Assembly (NCBI GenBank): GCA_003599455.1
Contig: QZKF01000102.1
Location: 1 to 42,655 of the forward strand
Reading direction: 5' to 3'
From: Comamonadaceae bacterium
GTDB taxonomy: Bacteria > Pseudomonadota > Gammaproteobacteria > Burkholderiales > Burkholderiaceae_C
DNA length: 42,655 bases
The notes beneath the pieces were generated by a model that was not told where the DNA came from, ran no database searches, and was given only the letters and a program-made list of their open reading frames with translations. Below, one piece after another: positions 26,091-34,472 of the stretch. A program made the translations under genes and the position numbers. How positions within the stretch are numbered: the first letter of the stretch is position 1; each line of letters starts with the position of its first letter.

Positions 26091-26993
26091 ATGACCTCAC
26101 TGGCCGAACGCAAGACCCACCTCGACTCGCTCGCCATCACCCTGCTCGTGGTGTGCTGCGCCTTCTGGGGCTTCCAGCAGATCCTGATCAAGGACACCGT
26201 GGCCGAAGTGCCGCCGCTGTGGCAGGCCTCGCTGCGCTTCTGGGGCGCGGCCGTGCTGATCTGGCTGTGGTGCGCGGCGCGCGGTGTGCCGCTGTTCGCG
26301 CGCGACGGCACGCTCAAGGCCGGCCTGCTCGCGGGCTCGCTGTTCGCGGGCGAGTTCGCCTTCATCTACCTCGGGCTGCTGCACACCACGGCCTCGCGGC
26401 TCACGGTGTTCCTTTACACCAGCCCCTTCGTGGTGGCGCTGCTGCTGCCGCGCGTGGTGCCGGGCGAGAAACTGCGGCGCATCCAGTGGGTGGGCCTGGT
26501 GATCGCGTTCGCCGCGGTCGCCCTGGCCTTTGGTGAAGGCTTCATGCACGGCTCGCCGGTGGCCGGCGCGTGGCTGGGCGACGCGATGGCGCTGGCCGCC
26601 GGCACGCTCTGGGGCCTGACCACGCTGACCATCCGCTCCACGAAGCTGTCCGGCGCCAGCGCGGAGAAAACCCTGTTCTACCAGGTGGTGGTGACGGCGG
26701 CGGTCGCGCCCTTCATCTCGCTCGCGCTGGGCGAGGTGTGGTCGCTCGACTACTCGGCGCGCGCCTGGGGTTCGCTGGCCATCCAGACCGTGGTGGGCGC
26801 CTTCGCGAGCTACCTCACCTGGATGTGGATGCTGCGCCACTACCCGGCCACGCAGATGTCGACCTTCACCTTCCTCACGCCGGCGTTCGCGCTGGTGTTC
26901 GGCGTGCTGCTGCTGAACGAACCGCTCACGCTGCAGCTGGTGCTGGCCCTGGTCGGCGTCGCAGTGGGGATCGTGCTGGTCTCGAAACGCTGA
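26091..26993 (+). CDS. EamA/DMT-family membrane transporter (300 aa)
   Basis: About ten transmembrane helices in two repeated halves of five, the standard drug/metabolite transporter plan: the first half opens with SLAITLLVVCCAFWGFQQILIKD and the second with AMALAAGTLWGLTTLTIRSTK. The closing helix ends in the usual basic tail (VSKR). Inner membrane. Substrate cannot be predicted, since members move amino acids, aromatic acids and drugs. It lies 58 bases after marR on the same strand, so it probably belongs to the MarR-controlled unit and may import or export the pathway compound. Confidence 0.88.
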   Translation: MTSLAERKTHLDSLAITLLVVCCAFWGFQQILIKDTVAEVPPLWQASLRFWGAAVLIWLWCAARGVPLFARDGTLKAGLLAGSLFAGEFAFIYLGLLHTTASRLTVFLYTSPFVVALLLPRVVPGEKLRRIQWVGLVIAFAAVALAFGEGFMHGSPVAGAWLGDAMALAAGTLWGLTTLTIRSTKLSGASAEKTLFYQVVVTAAVAPFISLALGEVWSLDYSARAWGSLAIQTVVGAFASYLTWMWMLRHYPATQMSTFTFLTPAFALVFGVLLLNEPLTLQLVLALVGVAVGIVLVSKR

Positions 26994-27007
26994 GGCGGCC
27001 CGCGAAT

Positions 27008-27673
27008 TCAGCGCCGGCCCGACTCCGGTGCCGACGCGCTGGCCATCGCACGGCGGAAGACCAGCGCCGACAGGGCCGCGGCGATCGGGAACAGCACGGC
27101 GTACCCGACGATGCCGATGTTCCGGACGTTCATGTCGTCCAGCGGCACGCCGGCCAGCCCGGCGAACGCCAAGCCCGCGCTGGCGAAGAGCAGGCCGCGC
27201 ACCACGGCCGCCAGGCCGGCGCCCCGCACGCTGCAGGCGGCGCACAGCGCGGCCAGCGGGAAGAAGACGTCCCAGGCCAGGATGTCGAGCGCGTACACCA
27301 CCGACGGCCAGCGGAACGCAAAGACCAGCGAGGGCCAGTCGCCCGCCGCAAAGGCCGGCTGCGGGCTGAGCGTGAGCACGGCGAAGTGCACCGAGCAGGT
27401 GAGGACGGCGCACATGCCCATGAAGGCGATGCCGAGCACGGCCATGGCCTTGCCCTCGGCGGGCGCCCAGGCATGGAACGCCACCATCAAGGCCACCATG
27501 GCGGGCGCGATCGCGAGGATCAGCAGCTCCAGCAGCGTGAACCAGGGGTTCTGGATGGGCTGGTCCGGCGCCGGGAGCGTGAGCAGCCCGAGCGCGAGGA
27601 CGACCACGTAAGCGAGGCTGAGCACCGCCACGGCCAGGCCTGCCAAGGCGCCCATGCGCAGGGACGCAGGCAT
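27008..27673 (-). CDS. Hypothetical multi-pass membrane protein (221 aa)
   Basis: About six hydrophobic segments (for example LAGLAVAVLSLAYVVVLAL, LLELLILAIAPAMVALMVAF, AVLGIAFMGMCAVLTCSVHF and a final IGIVGYAVLFPIAAALSALVF) with short charged loops, so an inner-membrane protein. I do not recognise a named family. The start is 11 bases after the stop of the Bug receptor gene, so they are probably co-transcribed. The size and topology do not match TctA or TctB, the membrane partners of such receptors. It converges on the EamA gene with a 14-base gap. Confidence 0.78.
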   Translation of the reverse strand: MPASLRMGALAGLAVAVLSLAYVVVLALGLLTLPAPDQPIQNPWFTLLELLILAIAPAMVALMVAFHAWAPAEGKAMAVLGIAFMGMCAVLTCSVHFAVLTLSPQPAFAAGDWPSLVFAFRWPSVVYALDILAWDVFFPLAALCAACSVRGAGLAAVVRGLLFASAGLAFAGLAGVPLDDMNVRNIGIVGYAVLFPIAAALSALVFRRAMASASAPESGRR

Positions 27674-27684
27674 GTGCGCCGGGC

Positions 27685-28677
27685 TCAGTTCTTCTTGCTC
27701 AGCCCCAGCCGCTCGATGGTGTTCTTCTCCGCCGCAAACGTGCGCACGGCATAGGCCGTGTAGTCGGCGGTGTTCATGTAGACGGTGGGCTGGTAGAACT
27801 TGTCGAAGGTGGCCTTCACCTCGGGGTCGTCCAGCGTGGCCTTGAAGGCGTCGTGCAGCACCTTCACCACGGCCGGGTCCATGCCCCGGGGGCCGCCGAT
27901 GCCGAACGGCGATTCGGTGATGGTGTCCCAGCCGCTTTCCTTCACCGTGGGCACATCGGGGAAGGCCTTGTTGCGCTGGCTGCCCAGCGTGGCGAGCAGG
28001 CGCAGCTTGCCGCTCTGCACGTGCGGCGCGAACTCGGTGGTGCCGCTCATCATGCGGATGTGGCCCCCCAGGATCGCGTTCATGATTTCGGCCGAGCCCT
28101 TGAACGGGATCGGGTTGAGCTGGATGCCGGCCTTCTCGCTGAACTCTTCAATGGCCAGGTGCGGCGTGGTGCCGGTGCCGGTGTGGCCGTACTCGAGCTT
28201 GCCGGGGTTGGCCTTGGCGTAGGCCACCATCTCCTTGAGCGTCTTGAACGGCGCGTCGGCGGTGCAGGCGATGCCGAAGGTGTAGCCAGTGAGGCAGACG
28301 ATGTGCGTGATGTCCTTCACCGGGTCGAACGGCATGGTCTGCATGTGCGGCAGGCGGTAGATGCCCAGCGGCAGCTGCGTGAGGGTGTAGCCGTCGGGCT
28401 TGGCCTGCACCATGGCGCTGGCGCCCAGCGTGCCGCCCACGCCGGGCTTGTTCTCGATCACCACCGGCACGCCCAGGGTCTTGCTCGCGCTCAGGGCCAG
28501 CGCGCGCATCACGCCGTCGCTGCTGCCGCCGGCGGGCCAGGGCGCGATGAGCGTGATCGGGCGCGAGGGAAATTTCTCCTGCGCGCGCAGGCCCGCGGGC
28601 AGCAGCGCGGGGGCGGCAACGGCGGCGGCGGCGGTCAGCACCTGGCGGCGGCTCAGGGAACGGTCGGTGGGGCGCAT
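27685..28677 (-). CDS. Bug-family periplasmic solute receptor with Tat-like signal (330 aa)
   Basis: The N-terminus SLSRRQVLTAAAAVAAPALL is a twin-arginine-type signal peptide, unlike the Sec signal of the other Bug receptor here. The mature part begins FPSRPITLIAPWPAGGSSDGVMRAL and has VVIENKPGVGGTLGASAM and PDGYTLTQLPLGIYR, all family hallmarks. It binds a carboxylate-like solute in the periplasm; the ligand is unknown. AGGAG precedes the ATG at 28677, and a further upstream start is less likely. No transporter membrane genes are adjacent. A small multi-pass membrane protein gene follows after 11 bases. Confidence 0.93.
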   Translation of the reverse strand: MRPTDRSLSRRQVLTAAAAVAAPALLPAGLRAQEKFPSRPITLIAPWPAGGSSDGVMRALALSASKTLGVPVVIENKPGVGGTLGASAMVQAKPDGYTLTQLPLGIYRLPHMQTMPFDPVKDITHIVCLTGYTFGIACTADAPFKTLKEMVAYAKANPGKLEYGHTGTGTTPHLAIEEFSEKAGIQLNPIPFKGSAEIMNAILGGHIRMMSGTTEFAPHVQSGKLRLLATLGSQRNKAFPDVPTVKESGWDTITESPFGIGGPRGMDPAVVKVLHDAFKATLDDPEVKATFDKFYQPTVYMNTADYTAYAVRTFAAEKNTIERLGLSKKN

Positions 28678-28799
28678 GCGGGTCTCCTTGTGTGGGTGAA
28701 CACCACAACTTAGCGCAAGCACGCGCGCCGCGAAAGCGGGTTGGCCCCGGGGCTTTCCCGCAGGCAGTCCCGCGCGTGACTGGCCCCCCGCGGCGGGCC

Positions 28800-29714
28800 T
28801 CAGGCCGGCCGCGCGGCGAAGTGCTGCTGCAGGGCCAGCAGCGCGTGGCGCACCTTGGCCGGCTGTTCGTCGCGGCGCGGCGTCACCGCGTACACCGCCG
28901 CCGGCGCGAGCCGCCAGTCCGGCAACACGGGCGCGAGCCGGCCCTCGGCCATGGGCTGGCGCACGTCGTCGGCCATGCCCACGTACAGGCCCCAGCCCGC
29001 CACCGCCAGCGCCTGCAGCGCGGTCACCTGCGAGGCGAGCAAACGCGGCTCGACCCGCACCACCTGCTGCTCGCCCCCGGGGCCCTCGAACGCCAGGGCA
29101 TCGACCGCCGCGCCACGCGGCGGCAGGCCCAGCCAGTCGTGCCCGGCCAGTTCATCGGGGTGGCGCGGCCAGCCGCGCTCGGCCAGGTAACGCGGCGCGG
29201 CACAGAGCTGGCGCTGCAGTTCGCCCAGGCGGCGCGCCACCAGCGCCGAGTCGGTGAAACGGCCCACGCGCAGGGCCAGGTCCACCCGCTCGGCGATCAG
29301 GTCGATCGGCGTGTCGTCCAGCAGCAAGTGCAGCCGCAGCCGGGGGTGGCGGCGCAGCGGCTCCAGCGCGGTGGCCAGCAGCTCGCCGAAGCCGATGGGC
29401 GCGGCCAGCCGCAGCTCGCCTTCGGGCTCGTCGCGCAGGCGCTCGAGCGCGCCGTCGGCGCTGCGGGCCTGGGCCACCATGGCGGCGCAGGCCGGGTAGT
29501 AGCGCGCGCCCGCTTCGGTGAGCGTGATGCGGCGGGTGGAGCGGTGCAGCAGCACCAGGCCGAGCGACTGTTCGAGCAGCCGCAGCTGCTGGCTCAAGGC
29601 CGAGGGCGTGCTGCCGACCCGGCGCGCGGCGGCGCTGATGGAGCCGCTGTCCACGATCTCGGCGAACAAGGCCATGCGCTTGAGCTTGTCGGTCCAGCTG
29701 GTGGCGTCACTCAT
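28800..29714 (-). CDS. LysR-family transcriptional regulator (304 aa)
   Basis: A standard LysR protein of the CrgA/AaeR-like subgroup: MALFAEIVDSGSISAAARRVGSTPSALSQQLRLLEQSLGLVLLHRSTRRITLTEAG for the winged helix, then GELRLAAPIGFGELLATALEPL opening the effector domain. The ATG at 29714 has a weak AGGA nine bases upstream. It is divergent from an NAD(P)-binding protein gene with 106 bases between starts, so it probably controls that gene, a common pairing for this subgroup and quinone or oxidoreductase genes. Effector unknown. Confidence 0.92.
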   Translation of the reverse strand: MSDATSWTDKLKRMALFAEIVDSGSISAAARRVGSTPSALSQQLRLLEQSLGLVLLHRSTRRITLTEAGARYYPACAAMVAQARSADGALERLRDEPEGELRLAAPIGFGELLATALEPLRRHPRLRLHLLLDDTPIDLIAERVDLALRVGRFTDSALVARRLGELQRQLCAAPRYLAERGWPRHPDELAGHDWLGLPPRGAAVDALAFEGPGGEQQVVRVEPRLLASQVTALQALAVAGWGLYVGMADDVRQPMAEGRLAPVLPDWRLAPAAVYAVTPRRDEQPAKVRHALLALQQHFAARPA

Positions 29715-29820
29715 TCATTAGATTTCCTACAAGAAGAAAGCCGAATCCGCCGGCTACCGCGCATTTTATGCAGTGGAGACACTAAGTGCCATCTGCAAAC
29801 CCTTTGAAAGGCCCCCCGTC

Positions 29821-30465
29821 ATGAAGATCGCCCTGATCGGTGCCACCGGCTTTGTCGGCAGCGCCGTGCTCACCGAACTGCTCTCGCGCGGCCACGCCGT
29901 CACCGCGCTGGCGCGCCACCCCGAAAAATTCACCGCGCAGGCCGGCCTGCAGGTGGTGAAGGCCGATGTGGCCGACGCCGCCCAGGTGGCGCGCGCCGTG
30001 GCCGGCCACGAGGCCGTGGTCAGCGCCTACAACCCCGGCTGGGGCGAGGCGGACATCCATCGCCTGTTCGGCCTGGGCTACGACGGCATCCTCGCCGGCG
30101 CGAAACAGGCCGGCGTGACACGTGTGCTGGCGGTGGGCGGCGCGGGCAGCCTGGAGGTGGCGCCCGGCCTGCAGCTGGTGGACACGCCCGAATTCCCGGC
30201 CGAGTGGAAACAGGGCGCGCTGGCCGCGCGCGACCTGCTCACGCGCCTGCGCGGCGAGACCGCGCTGGACTGGAGCTTCGTCTCACCCCCGATCGCGCTG
30301 GCGCCCGGCGAGCGCACCGGCCGCTACCGCACGGGCGGCGACCAGCTGCTGCCGGGCACGGGCGCGGCGCCCGCGGGCATTTCGGTGGCCGACCTGGCGG
30401 TAGCGATCGTGGACGAGATCGAGAAGCCGGCGCACATCCGCCAGCGTTTCACCGTCGCGAACTGA
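29821..30465 (+). CDS. NAD(P)-binding atypical short-chain dehydrogenase, NmrA/YwnB-like (214 aa)
   Basis: A Rossmann fold with the nucleotide loop GATGFVG (7-13, as MKIALIGATGFVGSAVL) and an Arg after the second strand (TALARHPEKF), hinting at NADP(H) preference. It lacks the classical Tyr-x3-Lys pair, which puts it with atypical SDRs such as YwnB/NmrA-like proteins that act as redox sensors or reductases. Cytosolic. The start at 29821 gives the family N-terminus; a 16-codon upstream extension is unlikely. Probably under control of the divergent LysR gene. It converges on the acetoacetate-CoA ligase gene with a gap of only three bases. Confidence 0.88.
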   Translation: MKIALIGATGFVGSAVLTELLSRGHAVTALARHPEKFTAQAGLQVVKADVADAAQVARAVAGHEAVVSAYNPGWGEADIHRLFGLGYDGILAGAKQAGVTRVLAVGGAGSLEVAPGLQLVDTPEFPAEWKQGALAARDLLTRLRGETALDWSFVSPPIALAPGERTGRYRTGGDQLLPGTGAAPAGISVADLAVAIVDEIEKPAHIRQRFTVAN

Positions 30466-30468
30466 CGA

Positions 30469-32568
30469 TCACGCGGCGGCGCGCGCCGCCGCGAACTGCA
30501 CATACCAGTCCAGGCAGCCCGGGTTTGCCATGGCCTCGCGGTTGATGACCTTGTCCAGCGGCTGGCCAAGCAGCAGTTTCTTGATCGGCAGCTCCTGCTT
30601 CTTGCCCGAGAGCGTGCGCGGAATCTCGGGCACCTGGAACACGCCGTTGGGCACGAAGCGCGGCGACAGCGCGGTCTTGATGCTGTCGTTGATGCGGGCC
30701 TTGAGCGCCTCGTCGAGCACCAGGCCTTCGCGCAGCACCACGAACAGCGGCATGTAGCTCTCGCGGCCCAGGTACTCGAGGTCGACCACCATCGAGTCCA
30801 TCACCTCGGGCAGCGCCTCGACCGCGCTGTAGAGCTCGCTGGTGCCCATGCGCAGGCCATGGCGGTTGATGGTGGCGTCGGAGCGGCCGTAGATCACGCA
30901 GGAGCCGTCGGGCAGGATGCGCAGCCAGTCGCCGTGGCGCCAGACCGCGCCGGCCTCCGGGCCCAGGTCACCGCCGCCGGGCCTGCGCCCCTGGCCCGGC
31001 GGGTAGCTGTCGAAGTAGCTGCCGAGCAGGCGCTTGTGGTCCACGTCGCCCACGAAGTACAGCGGCATCGAGGGCATGGGCTGCACGCACACCAGCTCGC
31101 CCACTTCATCGATCACCGGCTGGCCCTGCTCGTTCCACGACTCGACCGCGCAGCCCAGCAGGCGGCACTGCATGCGCCCGGGCGTCTGCGGCAGCTCGCG
31201 GTTGCCGCCGATGAAGGCGCCGGCGAAATCGGTGCCGCCCGAGATGTTGCACCACCAGATGTCCTGCTGCGCCGCGGTCTTCGCGATGCGCCGGAACTGC
31301 GCCGTGCCCCAGTTCTGCGCGTCTTCCGACAGCGGCGAGCCGGTGGTGCCGAGCGCGCGCACGGCCGAGAGGTCGCCGCAGGTCGACAGGTCCACGCCGA
31401 CCTTGATGCAGTTGGCGAAGAAGGCGGCGCCCGCCCCGAAGAAGGTCACGCCCTGCTCGGCCGCGAAGCGCCACAGCGTGGTCCAGTCGGGCCGGTCCTT
31501 GGCTCCGCCGGGGTTGCCGTCGTAGGTCACGCAGGTGGTGCCGTTGAGCAGGCCGCTGGTCTGCGCGTTCCACATCACCCAGCCGGTGGAGCTGTACCAG
31601 TGGTAGCGCTCGCCCCAGCTGTTGGCCTGGTAGCTGCAGCCCACGTCGTTGTGCAATATCTTCAGCGCCAGGCCGACGATGAGCGTGCCGCCGTGGCCGT
31701 GCACGATGGGCTTGGGCAGGCCGGTGGTGCCGCTGGAATAGACGATCCACAGCGGGTGGTCGAACGGCAGCCACACCGGCTCGAAGGCGGCGGTCGCGGC
31801 GTCGTCGCGCGCGGTGGCATCGGCGAATCCGGTGCAGGGCCCGGCGCTGCGCAGCGCGGCGGCCTGCGCCTCGTCGCCTTCGGCCAGGTTGGTGTGCAGC
31901 ACCACGTGGCGCACCGTGGGCAGGGCCGCGCGCAGCTCGGCCACCACGGCCAGGCGGTCAAAGTCGCGCCCGCCGTAGCTCACGCCGTCGCAGGCGATCA
32001 GCACCACCGGTTCGATCTGGCGGAAGCGGTCGAGCACGGCGTTGGTGCCCATGTCGGGCGCGCACAGGCTCCACACGCCGCCGATGGACACCGTGGCCAG
32101 GAAGGCCACCATGGCCTCGGGGATGTTGGGCAGGTAGGCGGCCACGCGGTCGCCCGGTTGCACGCCCTGGGCCTGCAGGTGCTGCGCGAGCGAAGCCACC
32201 TGGCGGCGCAGCTCGGGCCAGCTCAGTTCCACCCGGCGGCCCTTTTCGTTGCACGCGATCACCGCCGGAAAACCCGCGGCGTGCGCGGCCTGCACGTGGC
32301 GGAACACCTGCTGCGTGTAGTTCACGCGCGCGCCGGTGAACCACGGCGCGCCGGGCATCACGTTCTTCGCCAGCACCGCCGTGTGCGGCGTGGGCGACTG
32401 CAGGTCGAAGTAGTCCCAGATGCTTTGCCAAAAGGCGTCGAGCTCGGTGATCGACCAGCGCCACAGCGCGTCGTAGCTGTCGAAGCGCAGGCCGCGGTGC
32501 TCGGCCAGCCACTGCTGGTAGAGACGGATCTGTGGAATGTAGGGCGGGGGGGTGTTTCTTGTCTCCAT
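30469..32568 (-). CDS. Acetoacetate-CoA ligase (699 aa)
   Basis: An acyl-adenylate-forming enzyme that turns acetoacetate, CoA and ATP into acetoacetyl-CoA. The AMP-binding core is clear: YSSGTTGLPKPIVH, the GTTGSPLS stretch, YGRSDATINRHGLRMGTSE and the C-terminal lysine region LSGKKQELPIKK. The long N-terminal part with the SWPELRRQVASLAQHL and RVAAYLPNIPEA segments and a WW-rich middle are typical of acetoacetyl-CoA synthetase rather than acetyl-CoA synthetase. At 699 residues it is slightly longer than the usual ~650-670. It is divergent from a TetR-led operon ending in fumarylacetoacetase, whose product acetoacetate would be its substrate. No ribosome-binding site is visible before the ATG at 32568. 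Confidence 0.9.
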   Translation of the reverse strand: METRNTPPPYIPQIRLYQQWLAEHRGLRFDSYDALWRWSITELDAFWQSIWDYFDLQSPTPHTAVLAKNVMPGAPWFTGARVNYTQQVFRHVQAAHAAGFPAVIACNEKGRRVELSWPELRRQVASLAQHLQAQGVQPGDRVAAYLPNIPEAMVAFLATVSIGGVWSLCAPDMGTNAVLDRFRQIEPVVLIACDGVSYGGRDFDRLAVVAELRAALPTVRHVVLHTNLAEGDEAQAAALRSAGPCTGFADATARDDAATAAFEPVWLPFDHPLWIVYSSGTTGLPKPIVHGHGGTLIVGLALKILHNDVGCSYQANSWGERYHWYSSTGWVMWNAQTSGLLNGTTCVTYDGNPGGAKDRPDWTTLWRFAAEQGVTFFGAGAAFFANCIKVGVDLSTCGDLSAVRALGTTGSPLSEDAQNWGTAQFRRIAKTAAQQDIWWCNISGGTDFAGAFIGGNRELPQTPGRMQCRLLGCAVESWNEQGQPVIDEVGELVCVQPMPSMPLYFVGDVDHKRLLGSYFDSYPPGQGRRPGGGDLGPEAGAVWRHGDWLRILPDGSCVIYGRSDATINRHGLRMGTSELYSAVEALPEVMDSMVVDLEYLGRESYMPLFVVLREGLVLDEALKARINDSIKTALSPRFVPNGVFQVPEIPRTLSGKKQELPIKKLLLGQPLDKVINREAMANPGCLDWYVQFAAARAAA

Positions 32569-32646
32569 GGTGGCAACAAGCGTACTGCGCACCGCCCTGT
32601 TTGCAAGGCGCGCGCGCTCAGGGTTTGCACGGGTGTCCAACATTTT

Positions 32647-32660
32647 TGTACGACCGTACA
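32647..32660. promoter_or_regulatory. Perfect 14-bp palindrome, probable TetR operator
   Basis: TGTACG and CGTACA form exact six-base arms around AC, ten bases before the tetR start codon and in the shared upstream region of the acetoacetate-CoA ligase gene. The placement suggests one operator controlling both arms. A TTGCAC at 32625-32630 could be a -35 for the rightward transcript. Confidence 0.65.
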
Positions 32661-32669
32661 GTGCAGCCC

Positions 32670-33407
32670 ATGCCCAGCAGCGCCCGCCCACCCACCAAGA
32701 CCGCCCGGAGCGCCAAAGCCGAAAAGGCAGCGCCCCGGCCCGACCGCAAGCAGGCCATCCTGCTCGCGGCCGAACGCCTGTTCGCGCAGTCCGGTTACCA
32801 CGCGGTGAGCATCCGTCAGATTGCCGAGGAGGCCGCTGTGCCACTGGCGCTGGTGGGCTATTACTACGGCCAGAAACACGAGCTGTTCCACGCGATCTTC
32901 GAGCACTGGCGCGACACGGTGAACGAGCGCCTCGCCCTGCTCGCCGAGGCCCGCAGCGGCCCGCGCGATGCGCAGACCCTCGAGCGCATGGTGAGCGCCT
33001 TCGTCGAGCCGGTGATGCGCATGCGGGCCAGCGCCGAGGGCGAGTACTACGCCTTGCTGGTGGCACGCGAACTCGCCTACCGCACGCCCGACGCCGACCG
33101 CGTGCTGGCCGACTACTTCGACCCGATGGCGCACGCCTTCATCGACGCCCTGCACGACGCCTGCCCCGGCAGCAGCCGCGCCGACGCGGCCTGGGCCTAC
33201 CAGTTCGCACTGGGCGCGCTGATCCACCACATGAGCGACTCGCGCATCGGGCGCCTCTCGCGTGGCGAGAACACGCCCTGCGATCCGCTCGTCACGCCGC
33301 GCCTAATCCGGTTCATTGCCGCTGGCGTGCGGGCCACGCTGGGCGCCGGCGCACCACCCTCCCGTTCCCGTTCGACCACCCACACCACAACCAGGAGACA
33401 CACATGA
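32670..33407 (+). CDS. TetR-family regulator of the TRAP/fumarylacetoacetase operon (245 aa)
   Basis: The helix-turn-helix reads ILLAAERLFAQSGYHAVSIRQIAEEAAVPLALVGYYYGQKHELFHAIF, followed by a helical ligand domain. A basic N-terminal arm (about 27 residues, RPPTKTARSAKAEKAAPRPD) may add DNA contacts. The start at 32670 is the first ATG after the probable operator and has no clear ribosome-binding site. Its end overlaps the DctP gene (ATGA), so the regulator leads the operon it probably represses, with the divergent acetoacetate-CoA ligase gene as a second target. The C-terminal Thr/His/Arg-rich tail is encoded over the DctP ribosome-binding site. Confidence 0.9.
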   Translation: MPSSARPPTKTARSAKAEKAAPRPDRKQAILLAAERLFAQSGYHAVSIRQIAEEAAVPLALVGYYYGQKHELFHAIFEHWRDTVNERLALLAEARSGPRDAQTLERMVSAFVEPVMRMRASAEGEYYALLVARELAYRTPDADRVLADYFDPMAHAFIDALHDACPGSSRADAAWAYQFALGALIHHMSDSRIGRLSRGENTPCDPLVTPRLIRFIAAGVRATLGAGAPPSRSRSTTHTTTRRHT

Positions 33408-34471
33408 AGAACCCCGCCCTCAAACCCACCCTGCTCCTTGCCGTGCTGGCACTGGCTGCGGGCGCCGCGCAGGCGCAGCAGGTCATCAAGCTCACGGCTG
33501 CGGCCGGCCACCCGCCGGTGTTCCTGTGGGTCAAGACGCTGGACGAGGTGTTCATTCCCGAGGTGGACAAGAAGCTGGCCGCTGGCGGCGGCAAGTACAA
33601 GATTGAATGGACCAAGGCTTACGGTGGCACGCTGGTGAAACTGGGCGGCGAGTCCAAGGGCGTGGCCGATGGCGTGGCCGACCTGGGCGTGGTCAGCACG
33701 CTGTTCGAAGCCGCCAAGTTCCCGCTGCAAAACGTGTCGTACTACACGCCGTTCGGCACCGACCGCATCGACCTGGTGAGCAAAACCATCGCCGACATGC
33801 AGAAGGGCATTCCCGCCATGGCCGACGCCTGGACCAAGAACGGTCTGGTCTACCTCGGCGGCATGGCGCTGGACTCGTACCACATCTGGTCCAAGTTCCC
33901 GATCACCCGGTACGAGGACCTCAACGGCAAGAAGATCAGCGCACCCGGCCCGGCGGCCAACTGGATCCGGGGCACCGGCGCGGTGGGCGTGGCCGGCACG
34001 CTCAACTCGTACTACGAGGACATCAAGTCCGGCGTGTCCGACGGCGCTGCCGTGTTCACCACCGGCGCGGCGGCGGCCAAGCTGCATGAAGTCGCGCCCT
34101 ACGTCACCAAGGTCAACTTCGGCTCCATGTTCGCCGGTGGCATCGCCATCAACAAGAGCCGCTTCGACCGCCTGCCGCCCGAGGTGCAGGCCGCCATCCG
34201 CGAGGCCGGCGACGCCTGGACCGCGCAGTACGCCACGGCACAGACCGCGCTGGTCGAGGCGCGGGTGAAGGAGATGACCGCAGCCGGCGCCAGGTTCAGC
34301 GAGCTCAGCGACACCGAGCGCAAGCGCTGGGCCGACGCCCTCTCGCCTGTGGCCAAGACCTGGGCCGCCGACGCGCAGAGCAAAGGCCTGCCCGCGCAGG
34401 ACGTGCTCAACGCCTACATGGCCGGCCTGATCGGCGCAGGCGCCAAGGTGCCGCGCGACTGGAGCAAATAA
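33404..34471 (+). CDS. TRAP transporter solute-binding protein, DctP family (355 aa)
   Basis: A signal peptide (cut after AQAQ) precedes a DctP-type receptor: EWTKAYGGTLVKLGGESKGVADGVADLGVVST, then the conserved YEDLNGKKISAPGPAANWIRGTGA ligand region with the Arg that holds the carboxylate, and the closing IREAGDAWTAQYATAQ helix. It captures an organic acid in the periplasm and hands it to the membrane subunits encoded next. AGGAG lies ten bases before the ATG at 33404. The gene starts inside the stop of the tetR gene. The ligand is unknown; the downstream enzymes point to an aromatic or dicarbonyl acid. Confidence 0.92.
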   Translation: MKNPALKPTLLLAVLALAAGAAQAQQVIKLTAAAGHPPVFLWVKTLDEVFIPEVDKKLAAGGGKYKIEWTKAYGGTLVKLGGESKGVADGVADLGVVSTLFEAAKFPLQNVSYYTPFGTDRIDLVSKTIADMQKGIPAMADAWTKNGLVYLGGMALDSYHIWSKFPITRYEDLNGKKISAPGPAANWIRGTGAVGVAGTLNSYYEDIKSGVSDGAAVFTTGAAAAKLHEVAPYVTKVNFGSMFAGGIAINKSRFDRLPPEVQAAIREAGDAWTAQYATAQTALVEARVKEMTAAGARFSELSDTERKRWADALSPVAKTWAADAQSKGLPAQDVLNAYMAGLIGAGAKVPRDWSK

Positions 34472-34472
34472 G

